The translations under genes were made by a program, and so were the position numbers. DNA of 64,000 nucleotides from Polynucleobacter sp. AP-Sving-400A-A2. GTDB lineage: Bacteria; Pseudomonadota; Gammaproteobacteria; Burkholderiales; Burkholderiaceae. The notes beneath the pieces are model-generated. The model was not told the DNA's origin. It made no database searches and worked only from the letters and a program-made list of their open reading frames with translations. Within the stretch, counting starts at the first letter, position 1. Each line of letters starts with the position of its first letter. The DNA lies in the NCBI RefSeq assembly GCF_018688155.1, contig NZ_CP061312.1:434001-498000 (forward strand), written 5' to 3'. This document shows positions 50,986-61,631 of this stretch, piece after piece.

Positions 50986-51060
50986 TAATCACTATAACGC
51001 ATCTATAAGCATAAATAATGCCTTAATTAGCTTATTTTTTTGATTATTTATAAATTATTT

Positions 51061-51068
51061 TGCATACA
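51061..51068. promoter_or_regulatory. TGCATACA, candidate second GntR operator
   Basis: One mismatch from the palindrome at 50978, about 80 bases from the aminotransferase start in the divergent promoter region. Two such sites 83 bases apart would allow control of both transcripts. Confidence 0.35.
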
Positions 51069-51140
51069 AAATTGTAAATTAGCAAAAAGTGCCTTACACT
51101 TGCCCGCAAGATTAACTACAAAAACCAAGCGAGACTCAGC

Positions 51141-52325
51141 ATGCTAAAACTAGATAACCACCTCTCGGGGCGTCATTTCTTACATATTCCTGGTCCAAGC
51201 CCAGTGCCTCCCCGCATTCTGAGGGCAATTAGCTATCAAACCATTGACCACCGCGGCCCTGAGTTTGGTGCGTTTGGTCTCAAGGTTTTGGATGGCATTA
51301 AAAAGATTTTTAAGACCGAGCAACCCGTCATTGTTTACTCGGCTTCTGGAACAGGCTCATGGGAAGGTGCATTGGTAAACGTTCTCAATCCTGGCGACAA
51401 GGTGCTCTTTTATGAAACCGGTCAGTTTGCTAACTTATGGGTTGCCTTAGGTAAACGTCTTGGTTTAAATGTTGAGGTGGTAGGCAAGCCAGGCCAAGAC
51501 ACTTGGCGTTGGGGTGTAGATGCATCCGTGATTGAAGAGCGTTTACGCAAAGACACTGGACATGAAATCAAAGCAGTTTGTGTAGTCCATAACGAAACCT
51601 CTACTGGTGTTACTTCCAACATTGCAGCAGTTCGCAAGGCGATTGACTCACTGAAGCATCCGGCTTTGTTGTTGGTCGATACCGTATCTGGCTTGGGCTC
51701 CGCGGACTATGAGCATGACAAATGGGGTGCGGACGTGACTGTGTCTGGATCACAAAAAGGTTTGATGTTGCCTCCGGGCATTGGTTTTAATGCCTTGTCA
51801 GCCAGAGCAATTGAGGTCAGCAAAACGAATAAGATGCCGAAGTCTTATTGGGCTTGGGATGAAATCTTGGAATCTAATAAAACCGGTTATTGGCCAACAA
51901 CTCCAAGTACTAACTTAATGTATGGCTTGCATGAAGCAATCGACATGATGACGACTGAGGGTCTTGACACTATTTTTGCCCGTCATCAACGTTTAGCTGC
52001 AGCTTGCCGTGAAGCAGTCAATGCATGGGGCTTAGAAATCCAGTGCCAAGATACAGATTGCTACTCACCAGTGCTTACTTGTATTGCTACCCCAGAAGGT
52101 ATGAACGCAGATGTTCTGCGTAAGCATGCTCTAGAGAAGTTCAATTTATCTCTAGGCACAGGCCTTGGAAAAATTAAAGGTAAGGCCTTCCGTATCGGTC
52201 ATTTAGGCGATTGCAATGAGCTCAGCCTGATGGCCGCGCTGAGTGGTGTAGAGATGAGTTTGGGTGCGATGGGCTATAAGCCTAAGGCAAGCGGCGTTGT
52301 TGCCGCCCAAGAATTTCTAAAATAA
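51141..52325 (+). CDS. Serine-glyoxylate aminotransferase (class V)
   Basis: PLP enzyme converting glyoxylate plus serine (or alanine) to glycine plus hydroxypyruvate. Typical features: N-terminal HFLHIPGPSPVPPRILRA, SASGTGSWEGAL, DTVSGLGS and the PLP lysine K206 in VSGSQKGLMLPPG. The length of 394 residues fits bacterial SgaA and plant peroxisomal AGT1. With the divergent hydroxyacid dehydrogenase and downstream GlcG it suggests use of glycolate released by phytoplankton. Confidence 0.92.
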   Translation: MLKLDNHLSGRHFLHIPGPSPVPPRILRAISYQTIDHRGPEFGAFGLKVLDGIKKIFKTEQPVIVYSASGTGSWEGALVNVLNPGDKVLFYETGQFANLWVALGKRLGLNVEVVGKPGQDTWRWGVDASVIEERLRKDTGHEIKAVCVVHNETSTGVTSNIAAVRKAIDSLKHPALLLVDTVSGLGSADYEHDKWGADVTVSGSQKGLMLPPGIGFNALSARAIEVSKTNKMPKSYWAWDEILESNKTGYWPTTPSTNLMYGLHEAIDMMTTEGLDTIFARHQRLAAACREAVNAWGLEIQCQDTDCYSPVLTCIATPEGMNADVLRKHALEKFNLSLGTGLGKIKGKAFRIGHLGDCNELSLMAALSGVEMSLGAMGYKPKASGVVAAQEFLK

Positions 52326-52451
52326 TCAGTAAGTTGGGTGTAAATGGGGTGTTGGCTAGTGAATCATCTGGCTTACACCCCTTATAATTCAAGTACTTAT
52401 AAAGATAGCAGTTTCATCAAATAAAACATATTCGAGACAGAGAGACTTCAC

Positions 52452-52859
52452 ATGTTGGCAACTAAACCGTATTTAACTCAGGCTGATGTTCAAAAGATTT
52501 TGGATGCAGCTGACAAGCATGCTGCAGCAAATAACTGGGCTGTGACGATTGCTGTCTGTGACGACGGTGGCCATCTCTTAGGTTTAATCCGTCGCGATAC
52601 ATGTGCTCCTGTCTCCGCTTATATTGCTCAAGAAAAAGCGCGTACTGCTGCCATGGGTAAGCGCGAGAGTCGTGTTTACGAAGAAATTATTAATAACGGA
52701 CGTATTTCCTTTTTATCTGCCCCGCATATTTCAGGCATGTTGGAGGGTGGCGTCAATATCGAGGTAAACGGGTTTACCATCGGCGCAGTCGGCGTTTCCG
52801 GCGTTAAATCGACTGAGGATGCCGAAACCGCGAAGGCCGGCATTGCAGCCATTCTGTAA
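52452..52859 (+). CDS. GlcG/HbpS family protein
   Basis: Small protein with the GlcG/HbpS fold: LTQADVQKILDAADKHAAAN, VAVCDDGGHLLGLIRRDTC-like core, SAYIAQEKARTAA, and a C-terminal VNIEVNGFTIGAVGVSGVKS. GlcG lies in glycolate operons; HbpS relatives bind heme or cobalamin breakdown products. Catalysis is not established. It follows the aminotransferase by 126 bases, and rhlE starts six bases after it. Confidence 0.88.
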   Translation: MLATKPYLTQADVQKILDAADKHAAANNWAVTIAVCDDGGHLLGLIRRDTCAPVSAYIAQEKARTAAMGKRESRVYEEIINNGRISFLSAPHISGMLEGGVNIEVNGFTIGAVGVSGVKSTEDAETAKAGIAAIL

Positions 52860-52865
52860 GTTACC

Positions 52866-54270
<1,405 letters not shown>

Positions 54271-54284
<14 letters not shown>

Positions 54285-55224
54285 TTTTTCTGTCCCAAGC
54301 CTGGGTGGCTGCCAAAAGCCACTCAGCAATCGAAGCATCTTTCCCATACGGTAGATCCCTCAACCCTAAATGCCTTGCAGCTTTACGTAGCTCTTGTAAA
54401 GCCTGCTGCGCATTCTCAGTATGAATGGCGCTTGCTAAGGTTTGCTTGCTGAGTTTCTCGCCATACCCATCCAGCACAAGGGGTAGATGTAGATAGCTCG
54501 GAGTTTCATACTCCAAGACCCTTTGCAGATAAATTTGTCTTGCTGTGTTGTCCAGTAAATCTGCCCCACGCACAATGTGCGTAATTCCTTGCTCAGCATC
54601 ATCCACCACAACGGCCAGTTGATAGGTAAATATGCCATCCCGGCGACGCAACACAAAATCTCCCACTTCTTGATTGAGATCTTGAGTTTGTTTACCTAGG
54701 GCGAGATCTTCAAAATGCATGCTGAGTCCTGGTGGCAGGGCAAGTCGCCAAGCTACTTCGGTTGATGGTGTTTCTAGCTCATCATAGGTGCCAATTTGGT
54801 GGGGGCGACAGGTTCCCGGGTAGATCATCTCTTGATTGCGGGGAGTGATTACGCCACGAGCTTCTAAAGCGCTTGCAATGCCTTGTCGGGAGCAAGTGCA
54901 GGGATAGATGATTTGGAGCTCATTTAAGTGCTCCAGAGCCTGTTTATAACGTTCTTGGTGCTTAGACTGCCAGCTTGGCTCCTCGTCCCAAGTGAGGCCG
55001 CAAGCAAGCAATTGGCGCAGGATCTCTTGATCTGCCCCCGGAATGCAACGGGGAGCGTCTAAATCCTCCATTCTGAGTAGCCATTTCCCATGATTTTTAC
55101 GGGCATCTAACCAGCTTCCAAGGGCGGCAACGAGCGATCCGGCATGAAGTGGGCCAGTGGGCGAGGGGGCAAATCGCCCGCGATAGCCGTCGGCTGGGGG
55201 TGAGGGGTTTTGGATGTTCGGCAC
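54271..55224 (-). CDS. gluQ: Glutamyl-Q tRNA(Asp) synthetase
   Basis: A GluRS catalytic core without the anticodon-binding domain, which attaches glutamate to queuosine in tRNA-Asp. HIGH-type motif APSPTGPLHAGSL, KMSKS-type motif KLSKQ, and zinc-binding cysteines in CTCSRQG and YPGTCR. The length of 317 residues separates it from full GluRS. GTG start. It complements queG in this window. Only 15 bases separate it from divergent dnaE, so the promoters must overlap coding sequence. Confidence 0.94.
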
Positions 55225-55239
55225 AGCTAAAATGATCTC

Positions 55240-58200
55240 ATGGCTTCACCCCGTTTTGTTCATCTGCGCGTCCATTCCGAGTTTTCGATTACGGATGGCG
55301 TCGTTCGCATTGACGATGCGGTGGCTGCCGCTGAAAAAGATGGCATGGGCGCCTTGGCTCTTACCGACTTAAGTAATTTGTTTGGTCTGGTCCGTTTTTA
55401 CACTGCTGCTCGTTCTGGTGGAATTAAGCCAATTGCAGGCGCGGATGTTTGGGTGAGCAATCCTCAAGACCCAGATCAACCTCATCGTTTATTACTCTTG
55501 GTTCAAAATCACTCTGGCTATCTCAATCTTTGTCAGCTCTTAAGCAAGGCCTCCCTTGAGAATCAATCCCGAGGTCGATCTGAAGTAGATCTCAAATGGT
55601 TTAGTGAGCCAGCCTCAAAGGCTGAAGATAAGGCTGCAAAAAGAACACTGTCTTATGGATTAATTGCTCTTTCAGGTGGACGCTGGGGTGATGTTGGTGC
55701 TGCGCTCTTAGCTGGTCAAGAAGATTTAGCTAAAGATGCTGCCAAGCGTTGGGCAAGCTTATTCCCCAATGCTTTTTATATTGAAGTGCAGCGCGGAGGT
55801 CATCCTCAGGATGAACAGCAACTTCAGTTAGCTTGTCACCTTGCGAGTGAAATGGATTTACCGATTGTTGCCACACATCCTGTGCAGTTTATGCAGCGTA
55901 GTGATTTCATAGCTCATGAGGCTCGAGTCTGTATTGCTGAAGGCGAGCTTTTAGGCAATCCTCGTCGCACTAAGAAATTTAATGAAGAGCAGTATTTTTT
56001 ATCTCAAGCAGAGATGGAAAAGCGCTTTGCAGATTTACCAGTCGCACTGGCAAACTCAGTGGAGATTGCCAAGCGCTGTAATCTCTCTTTGACTCTAGGT
56101 CAGCCGCGCTTGCCGGATTTCCCAACGCCACCAGGTATTACGCTCGACGATTATTTATTGCAGCAATCGGAGATTGGCTTGAAGCGCCATATGGAGCGCA
56201 ATTTCCCGGATGTTGAAGAGCGTGCTAAAGAAGAGGCTCGCTATCACGAGCGCCTGGTATTTGAGGTGAAGACCATTGCTCAAATGGGTTTCCCAGGCTA
56301 TTTTTTAATTGTTGCCGACTTTATTAACTGGGCAAAAAATAATGGCGTACCTGTAGGTCCGGGTCGTGGATCCGGTGCTGGCTCTTTAGTTGCTTATTCA
56401 CTGGGTATTACCGATCTTGACCCACTGCGTTACAACCTCCTCTTTGAGCGCTTCTTAAATCCTGAGCGGGTATCGATGCCCGACTTCGATATTGACTTCT
56501 GTCAGCATGGGCGCGATCGCGTGATTCAGTATGTAAAAGATAAATACGGAAAAGATGCGGTCAGTCAAATTGCTACTTTTGGAACGATGGCTGCAAGAGC
56601 GGCCATTCGTGACGTTGGTCGCGTACTCGAGCAAGGCTATAACTTTGTTGATGGTATTGCGAAATTGATTCCGAATAAGCCAGGTCAGTACATGACTATT
56701 GAAATGGCCAAGAAGGAAGAGAAACAATTAGGCGAGCGTGAAAAGAATGAAGATGAAGTGCGTCAACTGTTATCTCTCGCACAGCAATTAGAGGGTATGA
56801 CCCGTAACGTGGGTATGCATGCGGGCGGCGTATTAATTGCGCCTGGTCGCTTAACTGATTTTTGTCCGCTGTATACGCAAGAGGCAAAAGATTCTAAGGA
56901 TCAAGAGAGTGGTTCAGTCATTAGTCAGTTTGATAAAGATGACGTAGAGGCGATCGGCTTAGTGAAGTTCGACTTCCTGGGTTTAACCACATTAACGATT
57001 TTGGCAGCTGCTGAGAAATGGATTAAGACGCTACATGCTGACCGTCAAGATTGGAATATCGGTGAAATTCTGCTCGATGATCAAAAGGCTTTTGAAGTTT
57101 TAAAGAATGCTAATACGGTCGCCGTCTTCCAGCTAGAAAGTCGCGGCATGCAAGGCATGCTTCGGGAAGCTAAGCCTGACCGTTTCGAAGATATTATTGC
57201 GCTCGTTGCGCTCTACCGTCCCGGCCCAATGGACTTGATCCCAGACTTTATTGAACGTAAGCACGGGCGGCAAAAAGTAGAGTATCCGGATCCTCGAATT
57301 GAGCCCGTTCTGCAAGAAACCTACGGCATCATGGTCTACCAAGAGCAGGTGATGCAGATGGCGCAGATGATCGGCGGCTACTCACTCGGTGGCGCAGATA
57401 TGTTGCGTCGTGCAATGGGTAAGAAGAAGCCTGAAGAGATGGCGCAGCATCGCAAGATTTTTAGTGACGGTGCAAAAGCAGGTGGCATTACTGAAGGCAA
57501 AGCCAATGAGATTTATGATTTGATGGAGCGTTTTGCAGGCTATGGATTTAATAAATCCCATGCTGCTGCTTATGCGCTCTTGGCATATCAAACTGCTTGG
57601 CTAAAAGCCTATTACCCCGCTGAATTTATGGCAGCCAACTTATCGCTCGCAATGGATGACACTGATAAGGTGAAGATTCTGTATGACGATTGCTTGGCTA
57701 ATGAGATTCGAGTGTTCTCACCCGACATTAATACTGGCGTTTACGTGTTCACACCATTGCGTGCACCAGATGCGGCACCGGATTCTCCTATTAGCCATAT
57801 TCGCTATGGTTTAGGTGCGGTTAGGGGAACTGGTGAAGCGGCAATTGAAGTGATTGTGAAGGCGCGTGAGACTGGTGGCCCTTTTAAGGATCTGTTTGAT
57901 TTCTGTGCCCGCGTGGATCGTAGACAGGTGAACCGTCGAGCGATTGAGGCTTTGATGCGTGCCGGCGCCTTTGATAGCTTGTATAAGGACTCCATTCCCG
58001 CTGGCGGCAATCCTTACGATATTCGATCCACTCTATTGGCTTCTCTCGCGCGCGCAATTGAAGCTGCCGAACAAGCTGAAGCCTCAATTAATCAAGTGAG
58101 TTTATTTGAGGCGGCAGGAGAAGATGATCGTCATTTGCCAGAGCTAGTCCGCGAATTACCATGGTCTGAAAAGAAACGCCTCCAAGATGAGAAAAGTGCC

Positions 58201-58866
58201 CTTGGACTTTGTTTGACCGGCCACATGTTCGATGCCTATCGCGATGAAACGGCGCATTTTATCCGCCAGCCATTGGCCAAGGTGACCGAGGGCAAGGACC
58301 AGTTGATCGCCGGTATTATTACTTCCGCTCGAATGCTGACGGGTCAGCGTGGCCGCATGATGATTGCAACTATTGATGATGGCACTGCTGCAATAGAAGT
58401 GACGCTCTATAGTGAAGTCTATGAACCGAATCGTTCTTGGCTCAAAGAAGATGAGTTGCTGGTGGCCAAGGTAAACATCACGCCCGATAAGTTTTCTGGC
58501 GGAGTGCGTATTGTGTCTGAGGCGGTGATGGATATGACGGGAGCCCGTATGCGTTTTGCACGCAACCTTCATCTGTCCATCGATTCAGCTATTGATCTTC
58601 AATCTTTACGTAGCCAAATTGGGCCTTACTTAATGAGTAACCGGGTACGCGATCCAAAGCTAGGTCCTGCAGTAGCTTCTATGCCAAGCGCTAGCGAAGG
58701 CATGAAGGGTTTAATGCTGACTGCTGCAGTCACCACCAGTGGTGGAGCCTGTCTGATGCAATTCCCAGAAGAGCTGAGGATTTATCCAGATGATGCTTGC
58801 TTGCATAGCTTGAATCAAATTTTAGCAGCCAAGCAATCTAATGTCGTTCAGGTTCAGTACCTCTAA
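55240..58866 (+). CDS. dnaE: DNA polymerase III subunit alpha
   Basis: Replicative polymerase catalytic subunit. PHP domain at the N-terminus (FVHLRVHSEFSITDG), C-family polymerase active site with SMPDFDIDFCQHGRDRV (near residue 413), GPGRGSGAGSLVAY, then helix-hairpin-helix (GVGAV-type: GLGAVRGTGEAAIEVI) and an OB-fold near the C-terminus (VTEGKDQLIAGIITSARML). At 1208 residues it is full length. Probably monocistronic. Confidence 0.97.
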   Translation: MASPRFVHLRVHSEFSITDGVVRIDDAVAAAEKDGMGALALTDLSNLFGLVRFYTAARSGGIKPIAGADVWVSNPQDPDQPHRLLLLVQNHSGYLNLCQLLSKASLENQSRGRSEVDLKWFSEPASKAEDKAAKRTLSYGLIALSGGRWGDVGAALLAGQEDLAKDAAKRWASLFPNAFYIEVQRGGHPQDEQQLQLACHLASEMDLPIVATHPVQFMQRSDFIAHEARVCIAEGELLGNPRRTKKFNEEQYFLSQAEMEKRFADLPVALANSVEIAKRCNLSLTLGQPRLPDFPTPPGITLDDYLLQQSEIGLKRHMERNFPDVEERAKEEARYHERLVFEVKTIAQMGFPGYFLIVADFINWAKNNGVPVGPGRGSGAGSLVAYSLGITDLDPLRYNLLFERFLNPERVSMPDFDIDFCQHGRDRVIQYVKDKYGKDAVSQIATFGTMAARAAIRDVGRVLEQGYNFVDGIAKLIPNKPGQYMTIEMAKKEEKQLGEREKNEDEVRQLLSLAQQLEGMTRNVGMHAGGVLIAPGRLTDFCPLYTQEAKDSKDQESGSVISQFDKDDVEAIGLVKFDFLGLTTLTILAAAEKWIKTLHADRQDWNIGEILLDDQKAFEVLKNANTVAVFQLESRGMQGMLREAKPDRFEDIIALVALYRPGPMDLIPDFIERKHGRQKVEYPDPRIEPVLQETYGIMVYQEQVMQMAQMIGGYSLGGADMLRRAMGKKKPEEMAQHRKIFSDGAKAGGITEGKANEIYDLMERFAGYGFNKSHAAAYALLAYQTAWLKAYYPAEFMAANLSLAMDDTDKVKILYDDCLANEIRVFSPDINTGVYVFTPLRAPDAAPDSPISHIRYGLGAVRGTGEAAIEVIVKARETGGPFKDLFDFCARVDRRQVNRRAIEALMRAGAFDSLYKDSIPAGGNPYDIRSTLLASLARAIEAAEQAEASINQVSLFEAAGEDDRHLPELVRELPWSEKKRLQDEKSALGLCLTGHMFDAYRDETAHFIRQPLAKVTEGKDQLIAGIITSARMLTGQRGRMMIATIDDGTAAIEVTLYSEVYEPNRSWLKEDELLVAKVNITPDKFSGGVRIVSEAVMDMTGARMRFARNLHLSIDSAIDLQSLRSQIGPYLMSNRVRDPKLGPAVASMPSASEGMKGLMLTAAVTTSGGACLMQFPEELRIYPDDACLHSLNQILAAKQSNVVQVQYL

Positions 58867-58887
58867 GCGCGTATCAGTTTTATTTCT

Positions 58888-60045
58888 TTATTTCTTTGTT
58901 GCACTTTGCAGTGCTTCGATCACTTGGTTTGGGTCTAGCTGATCTAAGCATTCACTATGACTACTTGCGCGATCCTCGCAACCCGCTTTGCGGCAGGGAA
59001 CGCATTCACCAGGCCCTTGCAAGATTGTGACATTACCAATTGTCTGCGAACGCGCTCTCAATTGATAAGGTTGCATGCCAACAAAACCATTAGGCCAGGG
59101 GCCAAAATTGGTGGGTGGTGTTGGACCAAATAGCGCAATGGTCGGTGTATTACATGCCGCTGCGAGATGAGTAATCGAAGTATCCACTCCAACATAAGCT
59201 ATTGCCCCACGAATCAGTGTTCCTGCCTGTGGAATGGTGAGTAGGCCCGCGGTATCAACGACATGCTTACGGGTTTCTTCATCCAACAATGACAGAATAT
59301 CTTGGTTGAGTTGTAGGTCTTGCTTTGCGGGAGATGCGCTTAGCACCACTTGCCAACCTTGTTTTGTAATCCATGTCAGTAATGTTTGCCAATACGCAAG
59401 TGGCCAACGCTTATATGCGGTTAAAGGTCCGGGATGCACCACGATATAAGACGAGTGAAGTTGAGTAGCAATACTTGGGGTAATCGGATCACCAGCCGGA
59501 GCTGTTACCGAGACTGGTTTATTAAATAATTCCAGTGGATTTTTATAAAAGATCTCGAGTAGGCGAAGCTTTTCAGTAATGACATGTTGCGCAAAATAAT
59601 CTACGTCAACTGTATGTAGGCTGATAGCCTTTTTCCAGGCATTTTGTTTATCACTCTTACTTTTCTTAACCTTGTCTTGCTCAGTGAGGCCTTGAGGATG
59701 GCCGCCTAGTACGCCCACGCGGTGATGAGCTGCTGCTAGGCCATAGAAGTAGGCGCGATCACTCGGTTGAGTGACAACTGCTAGATCGTAACGTTGAAAG
59801 AGTCTGAAAAATAAGGAGAGATATTCGGTAAGTTTGGGACGATCTGAAGTTTCGATTGTCTGGGTAATATCGGGATTGCCTTTGAGCATCTCGAGCTTAC
59901 CGCGGTAGCCTAGAAAGTGAAACTTCGCATCTGGCCACAATTCACGTGCTTGTGAAATTAGTGGCGTAGTGACAAGGACATCTCCGATTTGGCGAGTCGC
60001 AATAAATAAAACTTTTTTAGGTTTTAGTGCTGAGAATGCAGTCAT
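58888..60045 (-). CDS. Glycosyltransferase family 9 (LPS heptosyltransferase-like)
   Basis: GT-B enzyme of the WaaF/WaaC/WaaQ group: N-terminal VLFIATRQIGDVLVTTPLI, then VHPGPLTAYKRWP and VGVDTSITHLAAACNTPTIA with FGPTPP. A cysteine-rich C-terminal patch (CVPCRKAGCEDRA) also occurs in several betaproteobacterial GT9 proteins. It adds a core or O-antigen sugar in the cytoplasm. I use ATG 60045 instead of TTG 60063. Last gene of a three-gene LPS operon. Confidence 0.88.
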   Translation of the reverse strand: MTAFSALKPKKVLFIATRQIGDVLVTTPLISQARELWPDAKFHFLGYRGKLEMLKGNPDITQTIETSDRPKLTEYLSLFFRLFQRYDLAVVTQPSDRAYFYGLAAAHHRVGVLGGHPQGLTEQDKVKKSKSDKQNAWKKAISLHTVDVDYFAQHVITEKLRLLEIFYKNPLELFNKPVSVTAPAGDPITPSIATQLHSSYIVVHPGPLTAYKRWPLAYWQTLLTWITKQGWQVVLSASPAKQDLQLNQDILSLLDEETRKHVVDTAGLLTIPQAGTLIRGAIAYVGVDTSITHLAAACNTPTIALFGPTPPTNFGPWPNGFVGMQPYQLRARSQTIGNVTILQGPGECVPCRKAGCEDRASSHSECLDQLDPNQVIEALQSATKK

Positions 60046-60065
60046 GGAGCTAATGTAACTCAATC

Positions 60066-60845
60066 TTACCGAGCTTTAGCCAGAAATTTTTCACGGACGC
60101 GACGTGCATTTTCGGCAGCATTGGATTGATCGTTAATGCGGTGGTAGAGATGCAAGACTTCAGTTGCCCAAGATCCAGATTTACGAATCAAACCTTTGCT
60201 TTGAAGTCTGAAAACAAAATCAGCATCCTCATGCCCCCAGCCTGTCATAGTTTCATCAAAGCCGCCAATAGCTAAGGCATCAGTCTTCCAGCAGGCCATA
60301 TTGCAACCTTTAATACGGCGCCAGACAAATTTTTTATAGTTGCGCCAGGCGCCATCACCCAACTTAATTTTGAGGGGCCAATACTTATTGATGCCGCCGG
60401 ATAGTCGAGAGCTTAATAAGTTATCAGTGAATTTCTTAAAATCCCAATTTGTCCATAAAAGTAATTGCTTGCTTAGCTCGTCATTCAGTAAGACACGACT
60501 TCCTGTCACTAGATGGTTCGCCTGAGACAGTGCGCGATGTTGTGAAATAAAGTCCGGCTGAACAATGCAATCACCATCGAGAAATACGAGATATTCACCA
60601 TGCGCTGCTTGAATGGCTTGATTGAGAATGCGGGTCTTACGAAATCCTTGATCTTCTTGCCATAGATGAGTGATTTTTACTGGGAAATTTTTCTGAATTG
60701 CCTCTATGAGATCTTTGGTAGTTGTGGTGGACCCATCATCGGCAATGATGATTTCAAAATCTAAATCGGTTTGAGTACTAAGTGACTCAAGGCAGAGTTT
60801 GAGGGCTTGCGGCCAGTTATAGGTCGCCAGAAGAACGGAGATCAT
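60066..60845 (-). CDS. Glycosyltransferase family 2
   Basis: GT-A fold: MISVLLATYNWPQALKLCLE, IIADDGST, FLDGDCIV (DxD-like), CNMACWKTDALAIGGFDE and a WGHEDADFVFRL segment typical of GT2 galactosyl/glucosyl transferases with a C-terminal GT7-like part. ATG 60845 overlaps the upstream stop by four bases (ATGA); the longer frame to 60890 is less likely. Probable LPS core or glycan synthesis. Confidence 0.88.
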   Translation of the reverse strand: MISVLLATYNWPQALKLCLESLSTQTDLDFEIIIADDGSTTTTKDLIEAIQKNFPVKITHLWQEDQGFRKTRILNQAIQAAHGEYLVFLDGDCIVQPDFISQHRALSQANHLVTGSRVLLNDELSKQLLLWTNWDFKKFTDNLLSSRLSGGINKYWPLKIKLGDGAWRNYKKFVWRRIKGCNMACWKTDALAIGGFDETMTGWGHEDADFVFRLQSKGLIRKSGSWATEVLHLYHRINDQSNAAENARRVREKFLAKAR

Positions 60846-61621
60846 TTGCTGAGAGAATGATTGGAGTTGGCTTCTTGGTGCAATTGCCATAACTTCATGT
60901 AGCGATAGTAGGTTCCTTGCCCATTCGAGACTGCTAATGCAAAACCCTGAGGGCCGTCTAAGAAACCAAGGCGTATGAAGTAGGTGCGAGTAAAAGCCCA
61001 GATACCATGAAGTACTGCAGTTAATGGACTACTTTTTTTGCCTTTAGAGAAGGCCTGCTCTGCTGAGGCTGTTGAATAGCGATCTAGCTTCTGGAGCACT
61101 TGTGAGTAGTTCATGAAGCTGAAATGCAGCATTGGATTATCTAGCTTGGCCACTTGTCCGTTTGGAATCAGTCGCTCATGAACCAAATCATCCGAGAAGC
61201 GGGCAGTGCCGCGCTTAAATAATCGATCTACATAATCCGGACTCCAGCCAGAATGCCGAATAAAACGACCGCAATACCAAGATAGGCGTGGAATTGCAAA
61301 ACAGTCAACATGGGCTGAATGCTGAATAGCGGTCAAAATCTCACTTCTGAGAGCCGGGGTAAGGCGTTCATCAGCATCTAGAGAGAGTACCCACTCGCCA
61401 GTTGCTAGGTCCAAAGCGCGATTCTTTTGAGGCCCAAATCCAGGCCAATCCGCCGGCTGGCTAATGACAGCCTCATAGTTTTTAGCAATCTCTAGGGTTC
61501 TATCGGTGCTATTGGTATCTACCACTACGATTTGCTGGGCAATCCCCTCCAGGGAGGCCAGACAATCGGCCAAATTGGCCTCTTCATTGCGAGTAATGAG
61601 TATGACGGATAAGGTGGGCAT
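60842..61621 (-). CDS. Glycosyltransferase family 2, WaaE/KdtX-like
   Basis: Begins SVILITRNEEANLADCLASL with VVVDTNSTDRT, PGFGPQKNRAL and LSLDADERLTPAL, the pattern of WaaE/KdtX beta-1,4-glucosyltransferases that decorate inner-core heptose. The C-terminal VLHGIWAFTRTYFIRLGFLD is also typical. First gene of the LPS operon, divergent from msbA with only about ten bases between the starts. Confidence 0.88.
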   Translation of the reverse strand: MPTLSVILITRNEEANLADCLASLEGIAQQIVVVDTNSTDRTLEIAKNYEAVISQPADWPGFGPQKNRALDLATGEWVLSLDADERLTPALRSEILTAIQHSAHVDCFAIPRLSWYCGRFIRHSGWSPDYVDRLFKRGTARFSDDLVHERLIPNGQVAKLDNPMLHFSFMNYSQVLQKLDRYSTASAEQAFSKGKKSSPLTAVLHGIWAFTRTYFIRLGFLDGPQGFALAVSNGQGTYYRYMKLWQLHQEANSNHSLSK

Positions 61622-61631
61622 AATTCATTAT

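Noticed and set aside
61506..61631. N-terminal extension of MsbA
   Set aside because: The upstream open frame is the antisense of the divergent glycosyltransferase; the MsbA domain begins after ATG 61632.
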